NCBI RefSeq assembly: GCF_052044135.1
Contig: NZ_JBQDYF010000001.1
Location: 434,001 to 498,000 of the forward strand
Length of the DNA stretch: 64,000 bases
From: Salinisphaera sp052044135
Lineage (GTDB): Bacteria; Pseudomonadota; Gammaproteobacteria; Nevskiales; Salinisphaeraceae
Reading direction: 5' to 3'
Positions 42,256 through 51,541 of this stretch are shown piece by piece. The stretch's first letter is position 1. Each line of letters starts with the position of its first letter. Both the position numbers and the translations under genes were made by a program. The notes beneath the pieces are model-generated. The model was not told where the DNA came from and made no database searches. It worked only from the letters and a program-made list of their open reading frames with translations.

Positions 42256-45200
42256 TTAATGCTTGTCGAGCGAAAACTTCACGGCGGGCCTGGCTTGATT
42301 GCTGTCGGCCACTGACGGGTCGCCCGCGATGATGCGGGCCGGGTTGACGTTGCGGGCCGCCAGATAGTCCTTGACCGCACTCTGGCGTCGCCGCGCGAGC
42401 TGTTCCAGCCGGGTATGCCGCGCGGCGGGCGTGCCATGGAGCTTCAGGGCCTTGGCGTCCGCCGGTACCGCCTGGCCGGCGATGTGCAGCGTCCAGCCGG
42501 GGTGGCTGCGCATGGCCTTGGCGATGAGCGCCAGATAGGTGCGGTCCGCCGGCCGGACGTAGTGCTTGCCCGTGGCGAAGAGGGCGGGGCGGTCCTCGAC
42601 CGAGCGGAACAGGTTGAGAAAGCTGTTCTTGGCGTTGTTGAGCAGCCCGAGCGGTGAATAGTTCGACAGCAGGGCAGTGCGCAGACCCGCCAGGACGGCC
42701 TCGCGGATCAGGTTGTTGAGCGAGAAGTACGGGGTGGTGACGTCGCCGAGGATCTTGGTGCGGAAATGGATGATGTCGTTGTGCCCGCGGAGCAGCTTGA
42801 GCGCGGTGTTCATGGAAATGCCGTACGCGATATCGGTTTCCGTGGTCGCGCTGTTGGCGAGGCGGAAATTGGTCAAGGTGGTATCGAGAACACCGTTGAG
42901 CTGACCCTTGGTGGCGGACAGGTTGAGCGTGCCATCCGCGACGCCGTTGGCGATCCGGCGCCCCATGGCCGCGTCGAGATAACCCGACAGTGGCGCAAGC
43001 GCGAGGGAGCGCAGCCAGGCGTTCAGATCCATGCGGATGCCGTGGGGCGCAAACGGTGCGATCTTGCCGCGGCTGTCGAAGTGACCGTAGGCGCCGACAT
43101 CGAGCCCGAGGGTATAGCGGGCGTCCTGGTTCGGTTTGGCCGTGTCGAGGTTGTCGAGGGTGAAATCCAGCTTTGAGCCGGTCACGTGAACGGCCGGCGT
43201 GGTCGTCTTGTCGACGAAGGCGATGGCCGGGCCCGACAGATGCAGATGATCCACTGCGTAGGTCGCACCGGCCGCGCCGGAACCGGACGCCGCGCCCGGG
43301 CTCGAGGCTTTCGCATGCGGTTTCGACGCCTGCTTCGACGCGGCGCCGGTATGGCCCGAACTCGCGGTCATACTGCCCACGAATTGGCTGATGACGCCGA
43401 TACCACGCTTGTCGTGCCGTACATGGATGTTGGTGCCGCCCAGCACGAGATCATGGACGCGGTAATGCTGCAGGTCCTGTAGGGCAAACTGTTTCGCCTG
43501 CATCGACACGGCCCGTATGGCCGCGCCGTCGCCGTGGCTGTCGCCGAGCATGCGGATCCCGCTCGCCTTCAGATCGGCCACGTGGATGGCGTCGAGGCTG
43601 TCGATGGCGATGCCGCTGGCATTCGCTTGCAACAGCTTGATCCAGGGCGCATTGATGGCGGTATCGACCGCTTCGAGCTTGTGGCTGTGCGCGTCCCCCG
43701 ACAGCGTCAGCCGCAGCGCCCGGCCGCTGGCGTCGGGTTGCTCGGCGTACTGGCCGTCGAAGCCGAACTGTGTGGCCAATATCCGGATCGGGGCGCCCGG
43801 TATGCTCAGGTGTACGTTGCGGGCCTCCAGCTGGCCTTTTGCACGGCGCGAGAACAGCTGGGCGCTGTGCAGGGCGACCTTGCCCTGCCAGGCCACATGG
43901 TCGGCGGTGACGTGGCTCGTTTTCGGCACGTCGAACACGAGCTGGTTGCTGGTGAGGTGGCCGTCGGTCTGGATATGCGTGCCGTTGCCGGCCAGGCGGG
44001 TGGTGGTCTTGCCGTTCCAGTTGAGCGTGGCGCTGTTCAGATCGACTGTGGCCGGCACCGTCAATCCCATGCCGGTGGCCGTGAAGCCGCCATCGGTGTC
44101 GACCCGGGTCTCGTCCGGGGTGAGCGTGAGGTTCAAGTCGCCGGTGAGATGCTCGGCGGCGCTGGAGAGTTTGAGCCAGTTGCCGGAGACCAGATGGGTA
44201 TCCTGCGCGGTCAATTTGCCGTGGCTCGTGACCCGGGTCGCGCGCTGGCCCAGTGTCGCCTCTGCCTTGCCATTCCACGATGCGCTCTTCTGGCGGAAGT
44301 CGAGCTGGCTTGCGCGTTTGGCGACCACGTTGGCAAGCGCCACCTTGCCATCGGCGTGGATATGTCCGGGCTGGCCGTGGCCGCGCCCGAGTGTGGCCTG
44401 TTCGTCACCCTGCCAGGACAGACTGTCGCCCCGGACATCGGTGCCGTCGGTGGTGGCCAGATGGGCGTTGTGCCATGCGCTTCGGCCCTTGACGCCGAGC
44501 GTCAATCGGCCGTCGGCGGCATACGTCATCGATAACTGTTGATCCGCGTCGAGACGACCGTCGAGCGCCGTGACATAGCCCAGCCGAGCCACCGGCATGA
44601 ACGCCTGCATCGGGAAGTGGGATGCCTTGAGCGTGAAGTTCGCGCGCCGCGTAGCGCCCAGCGGGCGCAAGTGGCCGTGCAGGTCGAGTCGGCCGTCGGC
44701 CGCCCGTAGCTGTATGGATGCGGCCGTGGTCTGTTGCGGCTGCCAGGTGGCGATGGGGCCGATGTGCAGGCCGTGGACCACCAGTGTCTGATCGACCGCC
44801 GGGTGGTCGGCATGCGTCGGCGCGCGATAGCGCAGGGTGACCTGATCGACCGCGACTTCGCCGACGCCGAATCCCCAGTTGTGCTGCCCGCCGCCCGCAC
44901 TGTGCACCGGAATCGGTACGCCGGCGATCGTGGGTTGTTGTCTGGCGTTGCGGCCGGCATCGATGTGCGCATCGGCGAGCCGAATATAAGACAGATCGAT
45001 GTGATGATCGGTCAACGGCCAGTAATCGATATTGACCGCGAAATGGCCGATGCGGAAGCGGCGATTGTCCGAGCCGTGGCCGCTGACATCGTCGAGACTG
45101 ATCTGGCCGGTGAAGATATCGGCGTGCACGTGGCCGATATCCGCCGTGATGCCTTCGGCTTTCAGATAATGCTGGAGGGCATGCCGCACGACGAAAGGCG

Positions 45201-45285
45201 GGGCGATGATCAAGGCGGCCGCGATCATTACGATCAGCGCGCCGGTTGCGATCAGCGCCCATTGCGCGCCACGTCTGACTGCCAT
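42256..45285 (-). CDS. DUF748/AsmA-like envelope protein with OmpA-like C-terminal region
   Basis: Large protein of 1009 residues. A single N-terminal membrane helix (ALIATGALIVMIAAALIIAP) anchors it, then long repetitive beta-rich periplasmic sequence resembles the AsmA/TamB/YhdP-type lipid-transfer proteins (DUF748). Around residues 630-680 lies an Ala/Ser/Gly-rich linker. The last about 100 residues (HPGWTLHIAGQA .. RRRQSAVKDYLAARNVNPAR) look like an OmpA/MotB-type region, though its peptidoglycan-binding residues are not clear. ATG 45285 is preferred; TTG 45315 would add ten residues and neither has a good Shine-Dalgarno. The role in outer-membrane maintenance is inference. Confidence 0.7.
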   Translation of the reverse strand: MAVRRGAQWALIATGALIVMIAAALIIAPPFVVRHALQHYLKAEGITADIGHVHADIFTGQISLDDVSGHGSDNRRFRIGHFAVNIDYWPLTDHHIDLSYIRLADAHIDAGRNARQQPTIAGVPIPVHSAGGGQHNWGFGVGEVAVDQVTLRYRAPTHADHPAVDQTLVVHGLHIGPIATWQPQQTTAASIQLRAADGRLDLHGHLRPLGATRRANFTLKASHFPMQAFMPVARLGYVTALDGRLDADQQLSMTYAADGRLTLGVKGRSAWHNAHLATTDGTDVRGDSLSWQGDEQATLGRGHGQPGHIHADGKVALANVVAKRASQLDFRQKSASWNGKAEATLGQRATRVTSHGKLTAQDTHLVSGNWLKLSSAAEHLTGDLNLTLTPDETRVDTDGGFTATGMGLTVPATVDLNSATLNWNGKTTTRLAGNGTHIQTDGHLTSNQLVFDVPKTSHVTADHVAWQGKVALHSAQLFSRRAKGQLEARNVHLSIPGAPIRILATQFGFDGQYAEQPDASGRALRLTLSGDAHSHKLEAVDTAINAPWIKLLQANASGIAIDSLDAIHVADLKASGIRMLGDSHGDGAAIRAVSMQAKQFALQDLQHYRVHDLVLGGTNIHVRHDKRGIGVISQFVGSMTASSGHTGAASKQASKPHAKASSPGAASGSGAAGATYAVDHLHLSGPAIAFVDKTTTPAVHVTGSKLDFTLDNLDTAKPNQDARYTLGLDVGAYGHFDSRGKIAPFAPHGIRMDLNAWLRSLALAPLSGYLDAAMGRRIANGVADGTLNLSATKGQLNGVLDTTLTNFRLANSATTETDIAYGISMNTALKLLRGHNDIIHFRTKILGDVTTPYFSLNNLIREAVLAGLRTALLSNYSPLGLLNNAKNSFLNLFRSVEDRPALFATGKHYVRPADRTYLALIAKAMRSHPGWTLHIAGQAVPADAKALKLHGTPAARHTRLEQLARRRQSAVKDYLAARNVNPARIIAGDPSVADSNQARPAVKFSLDKH

Positions 45286-45356
45286 GTGTTCGTCGGTTTG
45301 GGCCCTCGGTTTCAAAAGCTTATCATCGATCGGAAACCACGCATGGAATCGAAGTC

Positions 45357-46223
45357 ATGAACAGTGCATTTCTGGGGCTCGGCGGCATGGGCCACGGCAT
45401 GGCCGCCAATCTTCACGCGGCCGGTCTGCTGACGGCCGTCTATAACCGCACTACCCGCCGGGCCGAGGATTTCGCCGGCGAACACGATGTGAAAGTCGTC
45501 GCCGACCCGGCCGAGGCCGCCGCGCACGCCGAGGCGATCGTGATCTGTGTCTCGGCGGATGACGATGTGCTGGCCATGGTCGATGCCCTGACCGGCGCGC
45601 TGACCGAGCGGCATGTCGTGATCGATTGCTCGACGGTGGCCAGCGATACCGCCCGGGAAGCGGCCCGACGCGTCGGCGAAACCGGGGCGGCGTTCGTCGA
45701 CGCCCCCGTCTCCGGCGGCACGGAAGGGGCCAAGAACGGCACGCTGTCGATCATGGTCGGCGCCGACGACGCGGTGTTCGAACGCGTCAGGCCCGTGCTC
45801 GAGGCCATGGGCTCGGGCATCACCCTGATGGGGCCGATCGGCTCCGGCCAGGCGACCAAGGCGGTCAACCAGATCATGGTGGCCGGCATCAACCAGGCGG
45901 TGTGCGAGGCCATGCGCTTTGCCGCCGCCATGGAACTGCCGCTGGACAAGGTGGTCGACGTGGTCGGCTCGGGCGCGGCCGGCAACTGGTTCGTCAACCA
46001 TCGCGGCAAGACCATGGTGCGCGACGTCTTCGACCCCGGCTTCAAGCTCAAGCATCACCACAAGGACCTCGGCATCTGCCTGCACATGGCAGGCTTGAAG
46101 CACGGCAAACTACCGCTGTCGGCCAAGACGCGCGAGGAATACGAACAGCTCATGGCCGACGGCCATGGCGACGAGGATATCTCCGCGCTCTACCGCGCCC
46201 GGGCGGATCTGTTCGAGCAATAG
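45357..46223 (+). CDS. NAD(P)-dependent 3-hydroxyisobutyrate dehydrogenase-type oxidoreductase
   Basis: Beta-hydroxyacid dehydrogenase family, 288 residues. The Rossmann motif GLGGMGHGMAANL starts at residue 7, the substrate motif DAPVSGGTEGAKNG near 118 and the catalytic lysine region ATKAVNQIMVAGINQA near 166. It fits enzymes such as tartronate semialdehyde reductase, 3-hydroxyisobutyrate dehydrogenase or glyoxylate reductase; residues visible here do not separate them. Malate synthase G at the right end of the window would suit a glyoxylate link, but they are not neighbours. The 5' end is divergent from the DUF748 gene. A copy of its 3' tail lies downstream (see repeat at 46173-46358). Confidence 0.85.
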   Translation: MNSAFLGLGGMGHGMAANLHAAGLLTAVYNRTTRRAEDFAGEHDVKVVADPAEAAAHAEAIVICVSADDDVLAMVDALTGALTERHVVIDCSTVASDTAREAARRVGETGAAFVDAPVSGGTEGAKNGTLSIMVGADDAVFERVRPVLEAMGSGITLMGPIGSGQATKAVNQIMVAGINQAVCEAMRFAAAMELPLDKVVDVVGSGAAGNWFVNHRGKTMVRDVFDPGFKLKHHHKDLGICLHMAGLKHGKLPLSAKTREEYEQLMADGHGDEDISALYRARADLFEQ

Positions 46224-46358
46224 AACCCGGTCCGCGGGAAAGCCGTCCGCAAATGAACGCAAAATAAACGCAAATCAAAAACGATTTTCTGTCTTATTGG
46301 CGTTCATTTGCGGACCGTTCTTGCCAGAACGCCCTGAGGATATCTCCGCGCTCTACCG
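46173..46358. repeat. Duplicated gene tail flanking a 16-bp inverted repeat
   Basis: The last codons of the dehydrogenase, starting GAGGATATCTCCGCGCTC (46173-46195), recur at 46336-46358 and translate again as EDISALYRAR, but in another frame with no gene before them. Between the copies lies a perfect inverted repeat, GTCCGCAAATGAACGC (46245-46260) with GCGTTCATTTGCGGAC (46300-46315), enclosing an AT-rich 39-base core. The segment may be a small inserted element or the remains of a tandem duplication. Confidence 0.8.
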
Positions 46359-46431
46359 TGCGCGCTCCGGTCTGTTCGGCAAGTCAGCGCCGTTCCGTGA
46401 GGGCGGAGTAGCGCGGTCCGAAAAGCAGTTT

Positions 46432-46455
46432 GTCCGCGATCTGCGGACGGTTTTT
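46432..46455 (+). terminator. Hairpin with T run between convergent oxidoreductase and argH
   Basis: GTCCGC/GCGGAC with loop GATCT, then GGTTTTT. It shares the GTCCGC motif with the inverted repeat 120 bases upstream. Reads as a terminator for the plus strand and could slow argH transcription from the other side. Confidence 0.7.
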
Positions 46456-46474
46456 CTGAAACCTTCTCCGCGAT

Positions 46475-47866
46475 TCAGCTTTGCAGCTTTTGGCGCGCCC
46501 GTGCCGCGGCGGCGCGTACCTGGTCGGGCGCGGTGCCGCCGATATGGTTGCGGGCGGCCACCGAGCCTTCCAGCGTCAGCACTTCGTAGACGTCTCCGCC
46601 GATCGCTTCGGAATACTCGCGCAGGGTGGCCAGTTCCAGTTCGGCCAGGTCGCGGCCTTCGCGGATGGCACGCGAGACACAGTTGCCCACGATCTCGTGG
46701 GCATCGCGGAAGGCGACGCCGGCCCGCACCAGGTAATCCGCCAGATCGGTGGCGGTAGCGAAACCGCGGCGCGCGGCTTCCCGGCATTGTTCGCGCTTGA
46801 CCGCGATATGCGGGGCCATATCGGCGAACAGGGCCAGGCACGCGCCGACGGTGTCGGCGGTGTCGAACATCGGGATCTTGTCTTCCTGATTGTCGCGGTT
46901 GTAGGCCAGCGGCTGGCCTTTCATGAGTGTGAGCAGGGCGGTGAGATGGCCCTGTACGCGGGCGGTCTTGCCGCGGGTGAGCTCGGCCACGTCGGGATTT
47001 TTCTTCTGCGGCATGATCGAGGACCCGGTGCAGTAGCGATCGGGCAGTTGGACGAAATCGAAGGCCGGGCTCATCCACAGGATCAGTTCCTCGGAAAAAC
47101 GCGACAGATGCATCATGATCGTCGCCGACGCCGAGACGAATTCAATGGCGAAATCGCGATCGGATACCGCGTCCAGCGAGTTATCGATGACGCCGTCGAA
47201 GCCGAGTTCGTTGGCCACCATCTCGCGGTCGATGGGAAAGGTGGTGCCGGCCAGCGCGGCGGCGCCCAGCGGCAGCACGTTGGCACGGGCGCGGATCTGG
47301 GCCAGCCGCTCGGCGTCGCGCGCCAGCATCGCCTGCCAGGCCAGCATGTGGTGGCCGAAAGTCACCGGCTGGGCCACCTGCATGTGGGTAAAGCCCGGCA
47401 TGATGGTATCGGCCTCGCGTTCGGCGAGTTCGACCAGCCCGGCGCGCAGCCGGTTGACTTCGCCGAGCAGCGCATCGAGCGTGTCGCGCAGCCACAGGCG
47501 CACGTCGGTGGCCACCTGATCGTTGCGCGAACGCGCGGTGTGCAGCTTCTTGCCCAGCGCGCCGATATCCGCGGTCAGCCGTGCCTCGATGTTCATGTGC
47601 ACATCTTCGAGCGCGGCGTCCCAGGGGAATTCACCGGCGCTGATACGGGCCTCGATGGCTTTCAGGCCGGCCTCGATCGCGCCGAATTCATCGGTGGTGA
47701 GCACGCCGATGGCCGCCAGCATGCGGGCATGCGCGATCGATCCCGCGATGTCGTAGGGCGCCAGCCGCGTCTCGAACGAGATCGATTCGGTGAACGCGGC
47801 CACCCGGGCATCCGGGCCCTCGGCGAAACGGCCGCCCCAGGTCTGATGGCTCGATTGCGTGCTCAT
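46475..47866 (-). CDS. argH: Argininosuccinate lyase
   Basis: Cleaves argininosuccinate to arginine and fumarate, last step of arginine synthesis. Protein of 463 residues with the fumarase/aspartase-superfamily signature GSSIMPQKKNPD near residue 282, which holds the catalytic serine loop, and the start TWGGRFAEGPDARVAAFTES. ATG 47866 is chosen for family length; ATG 47878 would add four residues. It is divergent from algZ, in the same arrangement as pseudomonads. Confidence 0.97.
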   Translation of the reverse strand: MSTQSSHQTWGGRFAEGPDARVAAFTESISFETRLAPYDIAGSIAHARMLAAIGVLTTDEFGAIEAGLKAIEARISAGEFPWDAALEDVHMNIEARLTADIGALGKKLHTARSRNDQVATDVRLWLRDTLDALLGEVNRLRAGLVELAEREADTIMPGFTHMQVAQPVTFGHHMLAWQAMLARDAERLAQIRARANVLPLGAAALAGTTFPIDREMVANELGFDGVIDNSLDAVSDRDFAIEFVSASATIMMHLSRFSEELILWMSPAFDFVQLPDRYCTGSSIMPQKKNPDVAELTRGKTARVQGHLTALLTLMKGQPLAYNRDNQEDKIPMFDTADTVGACLALFADMAPHIAVKREQCREAARRGFATATDLADYLVRAGVAFRDAHEIVGNCVSRAIREGRDLAELELATLREYSEAIGGDVYEVLTLEGSVAARNHIGGTAPDQVRAAAARARQKLQS

Positions 47867-47953
47867 CGGTGCATCCATTGCGTGCGCAGTGGGCGCGAGT
47901 ATAGCAATGCGCCGGCTTGACGCCGTGGCCCGGGTATTCAAAAACTGTAGGCG

Positions 47954-49009
47954 ATGCCCGAGTCCGAATCGCCGACCGCCATACTGCCCGACTTCTGTAC
48001 CGGCGCGCGCGTGCTCCGTGTGCTTCTGGTGTGTGAGGCGGTGGCGATCGTGCTGGCGCTGGGCGGCTCGATGTCCGGCGATCTATGGCGGCGGCTGTTT
48101 CTGTTGTCGGTTTATCTTCAATGGATCGGCGTTTGCAGCGCGGCGGCACTGTGTCTGATACGCCGCTACGCGCAGGGGCGGGATACGCGCATCGTGGTGG
48201 CCCTGTCATACATCAGCCTGCTGTTGGTGACCCTGGCGGTCACTGAAATCGTGTTCGCGGCCGGGCGGTTCACCGGGTTCGGGTTATTGATCGAGCACAG
48301 TGGCCAGGGGGCGTTCGTGCTGCGCAGCATGGGCGTCTGCGCGGTGGTCGCGGCACTGGGGCTGCGTTATTTCTGGTTGCGCGCGTCCTGGGCGGCGCAC
48401 GCCGAGGCCGAGCTGCGCGCCCGGCTGGAAGCGCTCCAGGCCCGTATCGAGCCGCACTTCCTGTTCAACACGCTCAACAGCGTCGCCGCACTGATCGCGT
48501 CTCGGCCGGCCGAGGCGGAAATCGCGCTCGAGGATCTGGCGACGTTGCTGCGGGCCCGCCTGAACGCCGAAAGTCCGGCCGCGATCCGGCTCGCCGACGA
48601 AATGCGTCTCATCGATGCCTACGTCCGCATCGAGAAACTGCGCCTGGGCGACCGGTTGGCGATGGACGTCGATCTGTCGCCGGCCGCAAGGGAGGCGCGG
48701 CTGCCGTCGCTGTGCCTGCAGCCGCTGGTGGAAAACGCCATCGGCCACGGCGTGGCGCGCTTGGCCGACGGCGGGACGGTCCGGGTCCGCGCCTGGGTGG
48801 AGGCCGGGGCGCTGTGCGCCGAGGTGCGCAACCCGGTGGCGGCGAGCGCCGGACGTGCGCCGGGACATCGCCAGGCGTTGTCGAATATCCGGCGTCGACT
48901 GGCACTGGTTTACGATGGGCAGGCCGGGCTCGATTTCATGCATGACGACACGTGGTTCACGGTTAGGCTTGTACTACCCCAACAAGAGCGAGAAGACGCG
49001 CTGAAATGA
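47954..49009 (+). CDS. algZ: AlgZ/FimS-type sensor histidine kinase
   Basis: LytS-type kinase of 351 residues. Four hydrophobic segments fill about residues 20-140. The His_kinase domain follows with the H box RIEPHFLFNTLNS (His near 167) and an N box LCLQPLVENAIGHGVA near 255. The order argH-algZ-algR-hemC is the arrangement in Pseudomonas, where AlgZ phosphorylates AlgR and controls alginate and type IV pili. The stop overlaps the algR ATG by four bases. What it senses here is unknown; the function in this organism is by synteny. Confidence 0.85.
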   Translation: MPESESPTAILPDFCTGARVLRVLLVCEAVAIVLALGGSMSGDLWRRLFLLSVYLQWIGVCSAAALCLIRRYAQGRDTRIVVALSYISLLLVTLAVTEIVFAAGRFTGFGLLIEHSGQGAFVLRSMGVCAVVAALGLRYFWLRASWAAHAEAELRARLEALQARIEPHFLFNTLNSVAALIASRPAEAEIALEDLATLLRARLNAESPAAIRLADEMRLIDAYVRIEKLRLGDRLAMDVDLSPAAREARLPSLCLQPLVENAIGHGVARLADGGTVRVRAWVEAGALCAEVRNPVAASAGRAPGHRQALSNIRRRLALVYDGQAGLDFMHDDTWFTVRLVLPQQEREDALK

Positions 49010-49737
49010 ATGTCATGATCGTCGACGACGAGCCGCTCGCACGCGAGCGGCTGCGCCGCATGATCGAGACCTTTCCCGGCCATGCCGTGATCGGCGAGGC
49101 CTCGGAGGGCCGGTCGGCCATCCAGCGCGTGTCCGAATTGGCGCCGGACGCCGTGCTGCTGGACGTGCACATGCCGGGTATCGATGGCCTGCAGGTGGCG
49201 CGCGAACTGGCCGACACCGATCTGCCGCCGGCGGTGATCTTCATCACGGCGCACAGCGAGCATGCGTTGTCGGCGCACAACAGTCAGGCCGACGGCTACC
49301 TGCTCAAGCCGGTGCGGCGCGATGATCTGGCGGCCGCACTCGCCCGGGCGCGTCAGCCGAGCCGGGCGCAGTACAGCGCGCTCGCTGGCCAGCCGGACGG
49401 CCGCGGCCCGATGGGCTATGTGAGCGCACGCACCCGCGATGGCATCGAGCGCGTGGCGATTCGCGACATTCTGTATTTCTGGGCCGACCGGAAATACACC
49501 TCGGTGTTTCATATGCACGGCGAACTGCTGATCGAACAGTCGCTGGCCACCCTGGAACAATCGCTGGCGGACAACTTCATGCGGGTCCACCGCAAGGCGC
49601 TGGTCGCCCGTGCCCACGTCACCGGACTCAAATACAATAGTGACGGCAGTGCCTGTCTGACCCTGCGCCACATCGACGCCACGGTGCCGGTGTCCCGGCG
49701 CCGCCTGGCCGAGGTCCGGGCCCTGCTCGAATCCTGA
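49006..49737 (+). CDS. algR: AlgR-type LytTR response regulator
   Basis: DNA-binding regulator of 243 residues. The receiver domain has the acidic pocket Asp7-Asp8 and the phospho-acceptor Asp53 in LLDVHMPGIDG; Lys near 103 (LKPVRR) completes it. The C-terminal LytTR domain begins around 139 (GPMGYVSARTRDGIERVAIR) and ends RRLAEVRALLES. Cotranscribed with algZ by a four-base overlap. In Pseudomonas it controls virulence and exopolysaccharide genes; targets here are not visible. Confidence 0.88.
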   Translation: MNVMIVDDEPLARERLRRMIETFPGHAVIGEASEGRSAIQRVSELAPDAVLLDVHMPGIDGLQVARELADTDLPPAVIFITAHSEHALSAHNSQADGYLLKPVRRDDLAAALARARQPSRAQYSALAGQPDGRGPMGYVSARTRDGIERVAIRDILYFWADRKYTSVFHMHGELLIEQSLATLEQSLADNFMRVHRKALVARAHVTGLKYNSDGSACLTLRHIDATVPVSRRRLAEVRALLES

Positions 49738-49800
49738 TTCATTCGCGGCGGTCCTTTGCTGCCGATCGCCGAGAAAACGACCACCCGCGAGCCTTTGTTC

Positions 49801-50721
49801 ATGCCCAAGACCCTGCGTATCGCCACCCGCCAGTCCGAACTCGCACTGTGGCAGGCCCGTCATGTGCAGTCGCGCCTGGCGATCGCCCTGCCCGACACCG
49901 ACGTCGAACTGCTGCCGATCCGGACCGAGGGCGATCGCGTTACCGACCGGCCGTTGTCGGCCATCGGCGGTAAAGGATTGTTTCTCAAGGAACTCGAAGC
50001 CGCGATGACGAATGGCGAAGCCGATCTGGCAGTGCATTCGATGAAGGACGTGCCGGCCGAACTGCCGCCCGGATTCGCGCTGCCGGTGGTGCTGGCGCCG
50101 GCGAGCCCGCTCGATGCGTTCGTATCCAACACCTACGACACCCCACAAGCCATGCCGGCCGGCGCGGTCGTGGGTACGTCCAGCCTGCGTCGCGCCGCGA
50201 TGATCAAGCATCTGCGCCCGGATCTGGAGATCCGGAACCTGCGCGGCAATGTGCAGACCCGTCTGGCCAAGCTGGATGCCGGCGAATACGACGCCATCCT
50301 GCTGGCCTGTGCCGGGCTGGAGCGGCTGGAACTGGCCGCGCGCATCCGCTGCGAGCTAAGCCCCGAGCAGAGCCTGCCGGCGATCGGCCAGGGCGTGCTC
50401 GGCATCGAGATCCGTGCCGCCGATGACGACACCGCCGCCGCCATCGCCGCGCTCGACGACGAATACACCCATGTGCGCATCGACGCCGAGCGCGCGGTCA
50501 ACAGTCGGCTGGAGGGCAGCTGTCATCTGCCGATCGCGGCGCACGCCACGCACGACGGCGTCATCTTGCGCCTGCGGGCCTGTGTCGGGCGCCCGGACGG
50601 CACGCAGATGGTACGCGACGAACTCAGCGGGCCGGTCGACGAGGCCACGGCGCTCGGGCATGCACTGGCCGAACGCCTGCTGGCCGCCGGCGCCGACCGC
50701 ATCCTCGCGGCTCTCGGCTGA
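49801..50721 (+). CDS. hemC: Porphobilinogen deaminase (hydroxymethylbilane synthase)
   Basis: Joins four porphobilinogen units to hydroxymethylbilane in heme synthesis. Protein of 306 residues. The start TLRIATRQSELALWQARHVQ, the active-site region DLAVHSMKDVPAEL near residue 78, and Cys241 in SRLEGSCHLPIAAH, which holds the dipyrromethane cofactor, are intact. ATG 49801 is preferred over an upstream TTG because it gives the family length. Follows algR after 63 bases. Confidence 0.97.
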   Translation: MPKTLRIATRQSELALWQARHVQSRLAIALPDTDVELLPIRTEGDRVTDRPLSAIGGKGLFLKELEAAMTNGEADLAVHSMKDVPAELPPGFALPVVLAPASPLDAFVSNTYDTPQAMPAGAVVGTSSLRRAAMIKHLRPDLEIRNLRGNVQTRLAKLDAGEYDAILLACAGLERLELAARIRCELSPEQSLPAIGQGVLGIEIRAADDDTAAAIAALDDEYTHVRIDAERAVNSRLEGSCHLPIAAHATHDGVILRLRACVGRPDGTQMVRDELSGPVDEATALGHALAERLLAAGADRILAALG

Positions 50722-50737
50722 GCCGCACGCGATTCGC

Positions 50738-51508
50738 ATGTCGCCCCCTGATCTGTCCGGTGCCACGGTCTGGCTGACGCGGCCGATCGCGCAGGCCGGG
50801 GCATGGCGCGCCGCTTTCGAAGCGGCTGGCGCGAATGTGCTGGTGGAGCCATTGCTGGTCATCGAGCCGCCGCCCGATGCTGCGGTGGCCGCGGCCGCGC
50901 TCGACCGGGCGGAAGCCGCCGATATCGTGATCGCGACTTCGGCCAACGCGGTGGCGGGCGCGGCCCGTCTGCGCCCGTACTGGGCGCCCCGGGGCACGCT
51001 TGTGGCCGTCGGCGCGGCGAGCGCCGAGGCGCTGTCGCGTTATACCGGCGTCGCCGTGGCCAGGCCCGGGCGTGCCGATTCGGAAGGGTTGCTGGCGTTG
51101 CCGCGACTGCGCCGGGTGGCCGGGCGGCGCGTCGCACTGCTCTCGGGCCAGGGTGGGCGGGCGGCGCTGGCCGATGCCCTGATCGCGCGTGGCGCGCAAC
51201 TCGACAAGATTGCACTGTATCGCCGCGCGCCCGCGGCGATCGGCGATGCGCGGCTGCGGCAATTGCTGTCGGCGGATGCCGTGATCGTGACCAGCGCCGA
51301 GGCCTGGCGGCATCTGGCCACCCTCGCCAGCGGTGCCAAACGCGCCCGGCTGGCGCATCTGCGGTTGGTGGCGGCCAGCCAGCGTGTGGTACAACAAGCC
51401 GGCTGCGACGTTGATGATTGGTCGGTGGAACCGGTGGTCATCGAACGCATGGATGCGGCGGGCGCAGTGGCTGCGCTGGACCGCATCTGGCCGGTCCGTG
51501 GACAATGA
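50738..51508 (+). CDS. hemD: Uroporphyrinogen-III synthase
   Basis: Protein of 256 residues that closes hydroxymethylbilane with inversion of ring D. The family is poorly conserved, but GATVWLTRPIAQAGAWRAAFE at the start, the repeated Rossmann-like halves, and its position after hemC are typical. ATG 50738 is the start; the longer open frame upstream lies inside hemC. Confidence 0.9.
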   Translation: MSPPDLSGATVWLTRPIAQAGAWRAAFEAAGANVLVEPLLVIEPPPDAAVAAAALDRAEAADIVIATSANAVAGAARLRPYWAPRGTLVAVGAASAEALSRYTGVAVARPGRADSEGLLALPRLRRVAGRRVALLSGQGGRAALADALIARGAQLDKIALYRRAPAAIGDARLRQLLSADAVIVTSAEAWRHLATLASGAKRARLAHLRLVAASQRVVQQAGCDVDDWSVEPVVIERMDAAGAVAALDRIWPVRGQ

Positions 51509-51541
51509 CGGTAACCGACACCGGGGGATAGCCGCTACCTT

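Noticed and set aside
43517..44542. Plus-strand open frames of about 340 codons opposite the DUF748 gene
   Set aside because: Two overlapping frames with no family signal; the minus strand has a coherent membrane-anchored protein.
46165..46758. 197-codon plus-strand open frame over the duplicated dehydrogenase tail
   Set aside because: It only contains a short copied tail followed by antisense argH. No start context or domain, so treated as repeat relic, not a gene.
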